Below are positions 1 to 8,247 of a stretch of DNA of 62,703 nt, piece after piece. Both the position numbers and the translations under genes were made by a program. Positions within the stretch are counted from its first letter, which is position 1. The number at the start of each line of letters is the position of its first letter. The DNA is from Prolixibacteraceae bacterium (lineage in GTDB: Bacteria > Bacteroidota > Bacteroidia > Bacteroidales > Prolixibacteraceae): assembly GCA_021740385.1 (NCBI GenBank), contig JAIOZY010000023.1, forward strand, positions 1 to 62,703, read 5' to 3'. The notes under the pieces were generated by a model. It saw only the letters and a list, made by a program, of their open reading frames with translations, ran no database searches and was not told the origin of the DNA.

Positions 1-137
1 GTAGTGGCGGTAAAGCGATGATTGCCATAACTGTGTTGGTTATGCTTTTCAAGCCGTTGTTCAATCGATTCATGAGTGCTGCCAACATAAAACCGGTTCA
101 GCTTTTCACTAAATAGTATGTAAGCAAAAGCTTTCAT
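1..137 (-). CDS. GIY-YIG nuclease family protein (N-terminal part, runs off window)
   Basis: Reading leftward from an ATG at 137, the frame stays open to the window edge and encodes about 45 residues. They start with an AYIL segment and carry FYVGST, the first motif pair (GIY ... YIG-like) of the GIY-YIG fold, followed by a His/Arg-rich stretch. Small single-domain GIY-YIG proteins of about 80-100 residues (UPF0213/YhbQ-like) are common in Bacteroidota. The rest, including the metal-binding Glu, lies outside the window, so activity cannot be judged. It sits just downstream of a tRNA gene on the same strand. Confidence 0.8.
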   Translation of the reverse strand, partial: MKAFAYILFSEKLNRFYVGSTHESIEQRLEKHNQHSYGNHRFTAT

Positions 138-181
138 TTAAAAAAAAGGAGACGATTGTAAAATCATCTCCTTCTGTTCTG

Positions 182-255
182 TGGGCCCAGCTGGGCTTGA
201 ACCAGCGACCCCCTGATTATGAGTCAGATGCTCTAACCAACTGAGCTATGGGCCC
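182..255 (-). tRNA. tRNA-Met (anticodon CAT)
   Basis: The minus strand folds as a full cloverleaf. The acceptor stem is GGGCCC...GGGCCC. The D arm contains AGCTCAGTTGG, the anticodon stem TCTGA/TCAGG closes a 7-base loop with CAT at the anticodon position, and the T arm contains GGTTCAAGC. The first pair is G-C, so this is not the initiator, which has an unpaired 1-72. CAT could also be the lysidine-modified Ile tRNA; the sequence alone does not separate these. CCA is not encoded. The discriminator base is A at 182. Confidence 0.93.
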
Positions 256-692
256 TGAAAATTACGCCCGTAAAAGGCGATTTAATTTTCGGAATGCAAT
301 TTTAGTGATTTGACTTTGAATACACAAGTCATTTTTTACTATTTACACCTTTGACTGTTTCTTTTTTTCTTGCACGCTTATTTCTCACCGTAAAAGCAAA
401 TGTACCTTAGCAACATACACCATGCATTTGTTGCGGTAACAAATACACGAAACCTACATAAAAACACCTCTTTTTTTCAATACCTTGTCTATATTTTATC
501 TTATTGCATCTGAATCTATAGCCAACATATACAGATGTATAAATAAAAATATGAATGAAATGCGTCTATATTTTCATTCAATAAATTCCTTTTGGGTATA
601 ACCATCCATAAATTTGTTATGATGTTTTGAGTGCCCTGGATTCAGGGACGAAGTTCAATAAAAAATAAACTAATTAATCAAAATAAACACGT
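256..692. other. AT-rich intergenic region upstream of the polysaccharide locus
   Basis: This 437-bp stretch has no convincing reading frame. It lies between the divergent tRNA and the first lipoprotein gene. A TAAATTTG sequence at 609-616 fits the Bacteroidota -7 element TAnnTTTG, but the nearest upstream TTTG (591-594) is only 14 bp away, short of the usual spacing, so the promoter is weakly supported. A small hairpin CCCTG/CAGGG (634-647) would fall in the 5' untranslated leader. Confidence 0.5.
609..616 (+). promoter_or_regulatory. possible -7 box of the polysaccharide locus promoter
   Basis: TAAATTTG matches TAnnTTTG, the -7 element used by the Bacteroidota primary sigma factor. It would start a transcript near 622 with a leader of about 70 nt that includes the hairpin at 634-647. 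No properly spaced -33 box is seen, so this is tentative. Confidence 0.25.
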
Positions 693-1214
693 ATGAAACG
701 ATCATTGATTATTTTGTTCCTTGTGGTTTTAACCCAGCTTTTTGTTGGATGCTACGAAACCGACGACGGGACTTTCACAGAGCCAATCACCATTTACGAA
801 AAAATTGGTGGTACCTGGGAGCTCTCAAAAATTACCGAGGTTGATGAAATTGCCGTGGCAAGTTCGCTTAAGCCCGATGCCATCAATCTTACGAACTACT
901 TCGATTTTAAATCATTTTCCATCACATTGAATGTAGACGAAAATTTTGAACCAACCACATTCGAAGTAGGTGGAAATGCACCTGAGCTGTTTTTGAAAAA
1001 TGGCTACTGGGAACTGAGCAATCCGTTTCCAAACACCAATGCTACATCGGTAAAAATCCGCCTCTTTGCCGATGAATCCAAATCGGAACCGGTTGATGAA
1101 CTCAGCATTATGGCGCTGCCCGGGCGTAGGGCCACGCTCGATTTCAACCTCACCCGCGTTGCCGACGGGATACCTTTTGTTACTTACGAATATGCACTTA
1201 AACTTCAAGACTAA
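693..1214 (+). CDS. small lipoprotein, DUF5004-like, first gene of polysaccharide locus
   Basis: The 173-aa product begins with a basic n-region, a hydrophobic core and a lipobox ending at Cys20 (FVGC), so it should be a lipoprotein. The mature part is acidic near Cys20, a common surface-export feature in Bacteroidota, and looks like an all-beta domain of about 145 residues with WELS repeated at both ends (TWELSK, YWELSN). That shape resembles the DUF5004/lipocalin-like lipoproteins found in Sus-type loci; the family call is from memory of the pattern. It sits 5 bp before the next gene and is clearly co-transcribed with susC/susD. A role in glycan capture is an inference. Confidence 0.7.
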   Translation: MKRSLIILFLVVLTQLFVGCYETDDGTFTEPITIYEKIGGTWELSKITEVDEIAVASSLKPDAINLTNYFDFKSFSITLNVDENFEPTTFEVGGNAPELFLKNGYWELSNPFPNTNATSVKIRLFADESKSEPVDELSIMALPGRRATLDFNLTRVADGIPFVTYEYALKLQD

Positions 1215-1219
1215 CTGCT

Positions 1220-2350
1220 ATGAAACAACAAAAATTCACGATACTTATTGCCGCCCTTTTATTGCCGTTGCTATCGCTGGCACAGGGGCGCATTTTCGAA
1301 ATATGGACCCAGCCGGCCGTTTTCAATGCCGATGAAGAAGTTTCTTTCTTTTTCGACCTGACCGGCACCGATCTGGCCGAAGTTGCCGAAGAACAAGGCG
1401 TTTGTGTATGGACCTGGTACCCCGGCGACCCGGGCGAAACATGGGGTAACCCTTCCGAAGTCAGCCAGCTTACACACGTTGAGGGTAATGTATGGCGCTG
1501 GGATTTGGTCCCCTCTGAATTTTACGGCGTCGCCCCCGGTGATATTGACGCATTTTACGGGCAGTTGCAAACACACGCGGGAAACAACATTGTTTTGTTT
1601 GCACCCGACCAGGACCCGCCAAACCACATTACCATGTACGGGTTGAATACCATTAAAGAAGACGGGGCCATTCTCGACTACTACCCGAAACAGTTTTCGC
1701 TCGACCGCCCTGTTTCAGTTCTGCTCAATGCAAACCACACTTACCCCGATGATTGCAGCGGCGACCCTGCCATTGGCGAACTGGCTACCGCGCCTAACGT
1801 CCATGTCCATTCGGGGATCGACAACTGGTCGGTTATTGTGGAAAACAACCCTGACAACCTGGCAAAAACCGAACTCACCCACATGGGAGACGGCATTTAC
1901 CGCTGGGATTTCATTCCCCGTGAGTATTTCGGGCTGGCCGACGATTACGTGGCCACAAGCATTAACGCGGTGTTTGCCAGCAGCGACTGGGCTTACATTG
2001 GGAAAAACGTTGATTGTACCGACTTCTTCATTGAAGTACCCGAGCAGGAAGAAATGCCCATTCCCGAGTTAAATTTCTTCCCGTCAAAATTCAGTAAAAA
2101 GGATATCCTGTGCATCATCCGCAGCGACAACGAACCGTATGTCACTTCGCTGGAATACACCATTACTGCCGGCTCGAAAACCATAACCGGTACTTTCGAG
2201 GGGAGCAACAGCAAACTCTCGGCCTACATTAACCTGGCCGGTGAGTTGAAAGATGCCGGGAATATAGATAAAATAAACGTTGTGCTTACCGATAATACCG
2301 GAAGAACCGTTTCTGAAAACGACATACCGTTAGTACAATTAAACGATTAA
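1220..2350 (+). CDS. secreted two-repeat beta protein, SusE/SusF-like in position
   Basis: The 376-aa product has a signal peptide ending near residue 21 (LSLAQ) without a lipobox Cys, so it is predicted periplasmic or exported. It contains two related domains: about residues 22-135 and 150-285 both carry an aromatic block, with WRWDLVPSEFYG in the first and YRWDFIPREYFG in the second. A third beta domain of about 90 residues closes the protein. Duplicated small beta domains upstream of susC are typical of glycan-binding accessory proteins, but I do not recognise a named family. The reading frame ends 12 bp before susC, which supports a shared transcript. Confidence 0.7.
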   Translation: MKQQKFTILIAALLLPLLSLAQGRIFEIWTQPAVFNADEEVSFFFDLTGTDLAEVAEEQGVCVWTWYPGDPGETWGNPSEVSQLTHVEGNVWRWDLVPSEFYGVAPGDIDAFYGQLQTHAGNNIVLFAPDQDPPNHITMYGLNTIKEDGAILDYYPKQFSLDRPVSVLLNANHTYPDDCSGDPAIGELATAPNVHVHSGIDNWSVIVENNPDNLAKTELTHMGDGIYRWDFIPREYFGLADDYVATSINAVFASSDWAYIGKNVDCTDFFIEVPEQEEMPIPELNFFPSKFSKKDILCIIRSDNEPYVTSLEYTITAGSKTITGTFEGSNSKLSAYINLAGELKDAGNIDKINVVLTDNTGRTVSENDIPLVQLND

Positions 2351-2362
2351 AAACTTACAACT

Positions 2363-5284
2363 ATGAAGAATAAAAATCAATCAAAATACATATTCATCAT
2401 TCAGGTAGTTACCATGGTAATCGGGTTAGTTGTGCTGAGTGTTGTTGGTTTTGCACAAAACAAACCGGTTAAAGGAACCATTGTCGATAAGGACAACATC
2501 TCGTTGCCCGGTGCCACCATTATTCAAAAAGGAACTACGAACGGTGTCATTTCCGATGCCGAAGGAAATTTTGAAATTGCATGCCCCATGGGCAGCACGC
2601 TTGTTATTTCATACATTGGTTTTAAAGACCAGGAAGTTGAAGTAAACAGTACCGATCTGGGAACCATCAAACTGATGGAAGATTTTGTCACACTCAGTGA
2701 AGCAGTTGTTGTGGGTGTTGGATACGGCACCATGCGAAAATCGGATTTGACCGGAGCCATTGAATCGGTCGATTCGGAAGAGTTGAAAAAAGGGGTGATC
2801 TCATCAACCGAGCAGTTGTTACAGGGAAAAGTTGCCGGGCTTACCGTTATACAGGGAACCGGCGACCCGGCCATTGGCGCTTCTCTTCGCCTGCGTGGCG
2901 GAACTTCGCTGTCGGCCAGCAACGGCCCCCTTATTGTGGTTGACGGCATTCCGGGTGTTGATTTTAACACGGTACACCCTTCCGAAATTGTATCAATCGA
3001 TGTGCTGAAAGATGCATCAGCATCGGCCATTTACGGCTCGCGCGGCGCTAACGGTGTAATTATTGTTACCACCAACCGTGCAAGCAAAGGGAAAAACATG
3101 CAATACCAGGGCTATGTTGCCGTAGGAAGGGCATCGAAACACGTCGATGTATTGTCGGCTAACCAGTGGCGTGCCTGGGTGCGTGAAAACGAAGTTACCG
3201 AGGCAATCGATTACGGCGGCAATACCGACTGGCAAAAAGAGCTGGAACAAACAGCCATTACCCATTCGCATGTTTTTACGTTTAACAGCGGAACAGAAAG
3301 CAGTGGCTACCGTGCTTCAGTAAATTACCTCAACAATCAGGGCGTAATCAAAAATACAAAATTGGAACGCCTCGGGGCCAGCCTTTCGGCATACCAGTTT
3401 GGGCTTAACGACAAGCTGAAACTCGAAGCCGGTATCAATGCAAATTTCGACAAATGGAACCCTTTCGACGGGCGCATTTTCGAACGCATGTTAAACCTTA
3501 GTCCAACCATTCCGGTTTATAACCCCGACAGCAGCTTTACCCGCATTGGAGGTACCAAATACGACAACCCGGTTGAAATACACACCAACCGCTTTGCTCA
3601 AAATACACGTCACCGCCTGCTGGGTTATGGTAAAGCTGAACTCGAAATAATCGAGGGGCTGAAAGCCGTGGCCAACCTCTCGTACGAATACAACTCGATG
3701 CAGGCACGTCTTTACAAACCGAGCTATGCTGTGATGGAAGGTCAGGCCGATAAAGGTTTCGGGCAACGCACACTGGGCGATTACACCACCATGCAAATCG
3801 AAACTTACCTTACGTATGACAAGCAGTTAAACGATAACCATAAAATTAACCTGTTGGGTGGTTATTCGTACCTCGACAATACCTATGAAGGTTTCCGGGC
3901 CATGCGCCGTGGTTTCGATACCGACCTGTTCCTGTACAACAACCTTGGGGCAGGGCAGGACTACCGTGCAGGCGACGTGTACTCGTATAAAGGGCAGGCA
4001 AAACTGATCTCGTTCTTTGCCCGTGCCAACTACAATTTCAAAGGGCGCTACATGGCAACAGCCACCCTGCGCCGCGACGGTTCATCACGTTTCGGTGCCA
4101 ACAACAAATGGGGCTGGTTTCCGTCGGCATCGCTGGCATGGCGCATTTCCGACGAACCCTTTATGCAGGCCACATCCAACTGGCTCGATAACCTGAAATT
4201 GCGTGCAGGTTACGGTGTAACCGGTAACCAGGACGGCATAGGCGAATACAAATCGCTGTCGCTGCTGGGCGCCGGATCCGATACCTATTACGATGCCGCT
4301 ACCCAAACCTGGAAACAGTCGTACGGTCCTATACAGAACCCGAATCCCAATCTGAAATGGGAAACAACGGCGCAGGTTAACATTGGCCTCGACTTTTCGC
4401 TGTTTAGCCGTTTAACCGGAACAATTGAGGTTTACCAGAAAGATACGTACGATTTGCTTTATACCTATCGTGTATCATCGGCCGACTACGCCTTTCCAAC
4501 CATTCTTGCTAACGTTGGAAGCCTAAAAAACCAAGGGGTTGAACTTACGCTTAGCGGAAACATTGTGAGCACGAAAGATTTTACCTGGGATGCCAACCTT
4601 ACACTGGCAAAAAACATGCAGGTGATTGAAAAATTATCGGATGAAACCTTCCAGACCGAAGATGTGCCCAGCGGTTCGTTGCACGGCATCGACGGCATGT
4701 CGGGCCAGTTTTCACAGCTTATTGCCGAAGGCTATCCGGTAGGAACATTCTGGGGACCGTTGTGTACCGGCATTGATTCGACCGGTAAATTCATACTGGC
4801 CGATGAAGGCGTTTCACAGGATATTGGCAATGTTCAGCCAAAACTAAGCTACGGTTTTGGCACCGGCTTTACCTGGAAAAATTTCGACATGGAATTGGCC
4901 ATGTATGGCATGTACGGGCAAAAGGTGCTGAATGCCACAGCCATGATACTGAATAACCCGAAAAGGCTGCCAACCCTTAATGTAACCGACAGCTTCCTTG
5001 AATCGGGCATAACCGATAAGGTAACCTATTCGAGCTACTGGGTTGAGGATGCATCTTTTTTACGCCTGCAATCGCTAACCCTGGGGTACACCTTGCAGGC
5101 CACGGAAATTGGCCTGAGTAAAATACGTTTTTACGTAACCGGCGAAAACCTTTTTGTACTGACCAACTACTCGGGCACCGATCCCGAAGTGAGCATCGAA
5201 GGGCTCGACAACCCGGGGTTCGACTGGTTTAATGCATATCCGCGGCCAAGAACATTTTCATTTGGCTTAAATGTTTCATTCTAA
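2363..5284 (+). CDS. susC: SusC-type TonB-dependent outer membrane transporter
   Basis: The 973-aa product imports oligosaccharides across the outer membrane with its SusD partner, powered by TonB. After a signal peptide (about 1-31, ending VGFAQ) comes a carboxypeptidase-regulatory-like domain (PVKGTIVD ... LPGATI, about 34-108). The TonB-box/plug region follows (about 115-250, with VVVGVGYG and the SusC signature GGTSLSASNGPLIVVDG), then a long beta-barrel that ends in an aromatic residue (NVSF). Length and order are normal for SusC. It is followed 18 bp later by susD. The substrate cannot be read from the sequence. Confidence 0.95.
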   Translation: MKNKNQSKYIFIIQVVTMVIGLVVLSVVGFAQNKPVKGTIVDKDNISLPGATIIQKGTTNGVISDAEGNFEIACPMGSTLVISYIGFKDQEVEVNSTDLGTIKLMEDFVTLSEAVVVGVGYGTMRKSDLTGAIESVDSEELKKGVISSTEQLLQGKVAGLTVIQGTGDPAIGASLRLRGGTSLSASNGPLIVVDGIPGVDFNTVHPSEIVSIDVLKDASASAIYGSRGANGVIIVTTNRASKGKNMQYQGYVAVGRASKHVDVLSANQWRAWVRENEVTEAIDYGGNTDWQKELEQTAITHSHVFTFNSGTESSGYRASVNYLNNQGVIKNTKLERLGASLSAYQFGLNDKLKLEAGINANFDKWNPFDGRIFERMLNLSPTIPVYNPDSSFTRIGGTKYDNPVEIHTNRFAQNTRHRLLGYGKAELEIIEGLKAVANLSYEYNSMQARLYKPSYAVMEGQADKGFGQRTLGDYTTMQIETYLTYDKQLNDNHKINLLGGYSYLDNTYEGFRAMRRGFDTDLFLYNNLGAGQDYRAGDVYSYKGQAKLISFFARANYNFKGRYMATATLRRDGSSRFGANNKWGWFPSASLAWRISDEPFMQATSNWLDNLKLRAGYGVTGNQDGIGEYKSLSLLGAGSDTYYDAATQTWKQSYGPIQNPNPNLKWETTAQVNIGLDFSLFSRLTGTIEVYQKDTYDLLYTYRVSSADYAFPTILANVGSLKNQGVELTLSGNIVSTKDFTWDANLTLAKNMQVIEKLSDETFQTEDVPSGSLHGIDGMSGQFSQLIAEGYPVGTFWGPLCTGIDSTGKFILADEGVSQDIGNVQPKLSYGFGTGFTWKNFDMELAMYGMYGQKVLNATAMILNNPKRLPTLNVTDSFLESGITDKVTYSSYWVEDASFLRLQSLTLGYTLQATEIGLSKIRFYVTGENLFVLTNYSGTDPEVSIEGLDNPGFDWFNAYPRPRTFSFGLNVSF

Positions 5285-5302
5285 CCTTAAAAGAAAAGAA
5301 AA

Positions 5303-6805
5303 ATGAAGATCAATAAAATCACAATCATACTTTTCCTTACCATGCTTTTTGGTGCATGTACAGATCTCGAAGAAACGTTGTACGATAAAGTCTCTTCGGC
5401 CGATTACGGGAAAACAGCATCGGAGATTGAAACCATCGTGGGAAGGGCTTATGCATCGTTGCGCGGTTATAGCGATGAAATTTGCAATGCTTTCCCAACC
5501 GGTGAATTTGTCCTGTTCCTGAGCGAAACCACTTCCGACGAAGCGTGCATCCCAACCCGGGGCGCCGACTGGTACGATGAAGGACGCTACCAGGATGCAC
5601 AATTCCATACCTGGACACCTTCGAACCTGTTGGTGCTAAGTGCCTGGCGTTATTGTTACGGGGGTATTAACAAAATCAACCTCATCATCGACCAGGTTGA
5701 AAAATCGGAATTGTCCGAAGAGGAACAAATGGTTGTAAAAGCCGAGTTACGGGGCGTCAGGGCCTATTTTTACTACATGTTGCTCGATTTGTATGGGAAT
5801 GTGCCCATTACTACAAAAGCATCGGACGAAAACGTGACCAATTCGACACGTGCAGACGTGTATGCCTTTGTCGAAAACGAGTTGCTTGACATCATTGACC
5901 TGTTGCCGGAAGAAAAAATTTACGGCCGTTTTACCCAGGGCGTGGCGTATACCCTTATGGCAAGGCTGTACCTCAATTCTGAGGTCTTTATTGGGGAACC
6001 CCGCTGGCAGGATTGTATCAATGCCTGTGATAAAGTACAGGGTTATACGCTTGAAAACAATTTCTTTACCAGCTTTCTGACCGACAACGAAGGTTCGAAC
6101 GAAATTATATGGTCGATACCCTACGACAGCAAAGCCGGAACCGTTGGGAACTTTTTTGCCTCGCTGGCATTCCATTACAAACAAAAACAGGCCTTTTCGG
6201 CCACCAACAATTATACCGATTGTGTAAACGGTATCAGTGCCCAGCCAGGCCTTTATTCGTCGTACGAAGACGAAGATGTGCGTAAGCAGGGGTATCTCGT
6301 TGGCGACCAAATATCGCTGGCAACCGGCTCGGTTATTTTAATGGACGATGGTTCGCCGCTTTCATACACCGAAGAAATTGAAGACTACACCGATGCCAAA
6401 CAAAACGAAGGCATACGGCCCAAAAAATATGAAGTTAAAGAGGGTGAAACCTGGGAACGCGACCACGATTTTGTGCTCATGCGCTACGCCGAAATTATAC
6501 TGATGAAAGCCGAATGCTACATCAGGCTTGGTTCGCCGGGGCTGGCACGTCCGTTGGTTGCCCAAATCAGGGACCGTGCCAACGTGGATACACCGGCCGA
6601 AGTAGATCTTGAATTCCTCGATGATGAGTTGATGCGCGAATTTGCCTTCGAGGGGCACCGGCGTACCGACAATATCCGTATGGGCGACTGGTTTGAACCC
6701 TGGTGGAACAAAGAAGCAACACCTGAATACAGGAGCCTGTTTCCTATTCCACAATATGAAATGGATTTGAACAGTAACCTGACGCAAAACCCGGGGTATA
6801 ATTAA
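5303..6805 (+). CDS. susD: SusD/RagB-type glycan-binding lipoprotein
   Basis: The 500-aa product is the extracellular lid of the SusCD transporter. A signal peptide ends in a lipobox (FGAC, Cys19). The N-terminal part has the SusD-like helical TPR scaffold (for example the AWRYCYGGINKINLIID stretch and AELRGVRAYFYYML). The C-terminal RagB/SusD domain includes VLMRYAEIILMKAEC and ends with FPIPQYEMDLNSNLTQNPGY, the usual family ending. Length fits the family. It directly follows susC. Hairpins after its stop codon probably lower expression of the two downstream glycosidase genes relative to susCD. Confidence 0.95.
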   Translation: MKINKITIILFLTMLFGACTDLEETLYDKVSSADYGKTASEIETIVGRAYASLRGYSDEICNAFPTGEFVLFLSETTSDEACIPTRGADWYDEGRYQDAQFHTWTPSNLLVLSAWRYCYGGINKINLIIDQVEKSELSEEEQMVVKAELRGVRAYFYYMLLDLYGNVPITTKASDENVTNSTRADVYAFVENELLDIIDLLPEEKIYGRFTQGVAYTLMARLYLNSEVFIGEPRWQDCINACDKVQGYTLENNFFTSFLTDNEGSNEIIWSIPYDSKAGTVGNFFASLAFHYKQKQAFSATNNYTDCVNGISAQPGLYSSYEDEDVRKQGYLVGDQISLATGSVILMDDGSPLSYTEEIEDYTDAKQNEGIRPKKYEVKEGETWERDHDFVLMRYAEIILMKAECYIRLGSPGLARPLVAQIRDRANVDTPAEVDLEFLDDELMREFAFEGHRRTDNIRMGDWFEPWWNKEATPEYRSLFPIPQYEMDLNSNLTQNPGYN

Positions 6806-6809
6806 AGTT

Positions 6810-6888
6810 ATCGCCTACGCCTCGGGGCTATGGCGATCAAAGAAGGTTTCCCGCTTCGCGGGAGGTTAAGGTTTCCCGGTAAACCGGG
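6810..6888 (+). terminator. cluster of three hairpins after susD (attenuator or processing site)
   Basis: Three inverted repeats follow the susD stop: ATCGCC/GGCGAT (6810-6837), CCCGC/GCGGG with a 3-base loop (6851-6863) and CCCGG/CCGGG around a short A-rich loop (about 6875-6888). None is followed by a clear T run, so they look more like RNA-stabilising or palindromic repeat elements than a strong intrinsic terminator. Their place between susD and the enzyme genes fits differential expression within a Sus operon. Confidence 0.5.
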
Positions 6889-6907
6889 ACTGCTCATACT
6901 TCGCAGA

Positions 6908-6943
6908 AGGTTGAGGTTGAGGTTGAGGTTAAGGTTGAGGTTA
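6908..6943 (+). repeat. hexamer tandem repeat (AGGTTG/AGGTTA, six copies) at a start codon
   Basis: Six consecutive 6-bp units run AGGTTG x3, AGGTTA, AGGTTG, AGGTTA. The last base of the last unit is the A of the ATG of the GH99-like gene. The repeat therefore supplies the purine-rich stretch where a ribosome binding site would sit. Gain or loss of units would change spacing to upstream elements by 6 bp without altering the reading frame. Confidence 0.85.
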
Positions 6944-8211
6944 TGCGTAAGTTTTTAAAAATTAGGTTAATGATCAGATTAGGTGGTTTTATATGCCAGG
7001 TAATGGTGCTCTTTTTTACAGTTTCGCTGTTTGGGGCATGTGAAAAAGGAGAAGAGGAAGAACCCGGCACGTTTAAGCTTGTGAAGTATGATCCGGTTCC
7101 CGTTTCAAAAACAAACGGCACGCAAACCTGGGCACACATGATGCCCTGGTACGTGAGCAAAGAATTCTCATCGAACGGGAGCTGGGGCATGCACTGGACC
7201 ATGAGCACCATGAACCCGGAAAAAACGGATGAGGACGGGAAGCGTGAAATCGCTTCCCACTTCTATCCGCTTACCGGACCTTATGCTTCGAACGACCCCG
7301 ACATTATTGAATACCAGCTTCTGTTGATGAAATACAGCGGAATTGACGGGGTGCTGATCGATTGGTACGGATCGACCGGATTCAACGATTATAAAACCAA
7401 CCGCGACAATTCAGAAGCAATCATTAACGCGCTTGACAAAGTGGGGATGAAATTTGCCATCGTGTACGAAGACCGTACCATTCAGGAGGTGGTTGAAAAA
7501 GATGCTTCAACAACCCGCATTGATGCAGCCATAGACGATATGTTGTACATTGAAGAAAACTATTTCAACCGTTCGTCGTACATTCACATAAACGGGGAAC
7601 CATTGCTGCTGGTATTTGGCCCCGTTGAATTTCACGAGGCTTCGGAATGGGAAGAGATTTTCAGTGTGCTTTACTCCGATCCTTGTTTTTTGGTGCTGAA
7701 CGGAAAATCGCACGAGGCAGCCCCGGTTTCATCGGGTGAATACATTTGGGTTGATGAAGGATCGCTCGATTACAAATATGGAAACATGAGCAATTTTGAT
7801 GTATTCATTGGAGGAGCCTACCCCGGCTTTCTCGACTTTTACGAAGAGGGCGGCTGGGGTGATGGTTACTTCACCATTGACCACGAGCAGGGCGAAACAT
7901 TTAGGGAAACGCTTCAAAAAGCAAAAAGTGCCGGTGTTGATTACCTGCAACTTATTACCTGGAACGATTACGGCGAAGGGACCATGATTGAACCAACCGA
8001 AGAATTCGGGTTCAACTTACTTGAATACGTGCAGGGTTTTACAGGGGTTACGTACACCTCGTCGGAACTTGAAAATATTTATGAACTATACAAATTACGG
8101 AAAAACAGCAGCAGCGAAAATAAAAAATACCTCGATCAGGCATTTTATTATTTTGTTTCGCTGCAAACACAAAAAGCTGTCAGCTTAATTGATAGCCTGC
8201 AAATAAATTAA
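6943..8211 (+). CDS. GH71/GH99-like glycoside hydrolase lipoprotein
   Basis: The 422-aa product has a long n-region, a hydrophobic core and a lipobox ending at Cys33 (FGAC). The catalytic-domain signature fits clan GH71/GH99: YPLTGPYASNDPDIIEYQ (about 108-125), GIDGVLIDWYG (about 133-143) and ITWNDYGEGTMIEPT (338-352). In characterised GH99 endo-alpha-mannosidases that last block has two Glu residues (NEWHEG); here the first is Asp342 and the second is Glu345, closer to the GH71 (WNDYGE) version. It probably attacks an internal alpha-linkage, perhaps alpha-glucan or alpha-mannan. An alternative ATG at 6970 would give a shorter signal peptide; the first ATG is kept because a purine-rich repeat precedes it. 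Confidence 0.75.
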   Translation: MRKFLKIRLMIRLGGFICQVMVLFFTVSLFGACEKGEEEEPGTFKLVKYDPVPVSKTNGTQTWAHMMPWYVSKEFSSNGSWGMHWTMSTMNPEKTDEDGKREIASHFYPLTGPYASNDPDIIEYQLLLMKYSGIDGVLIDWYGSTGFNDYKTNRDNSEAIINALDKVGMKFAIVYEDRTIQEVVEKDASTTRIDAAIDDMLYIEENYFNRSSYIHINGEPLLLVFGPVEFHEASEWEEIFSVLYSDPCFLVLNGKSHEAAPVSSGEYIWVDEGSLDYKYGNMSNFDVFIGGAYPGFLDFYEEGGWGDGYFTIDHEQGETFRETLQKAKSAGVDYLQLITWNDYGEGTMIEPTEEFGFNLLEYVQGFTGVTYTSSELENIYELYKLRKNSSSENKKYLDQAFYYFVSLQTQKAVSLIDSLQIN

Positions 8212-8247
8212 GGGGAATATAGTACCTGACAATTAAAACATGTACCA

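Noticed and set aside
6908-6943. Classic on/off phase-variation tract
   Set aside because: Units are 6 bp and lie before the coding sequence, so copy changes cannot shift the reading frame; only spacing effects are possible.
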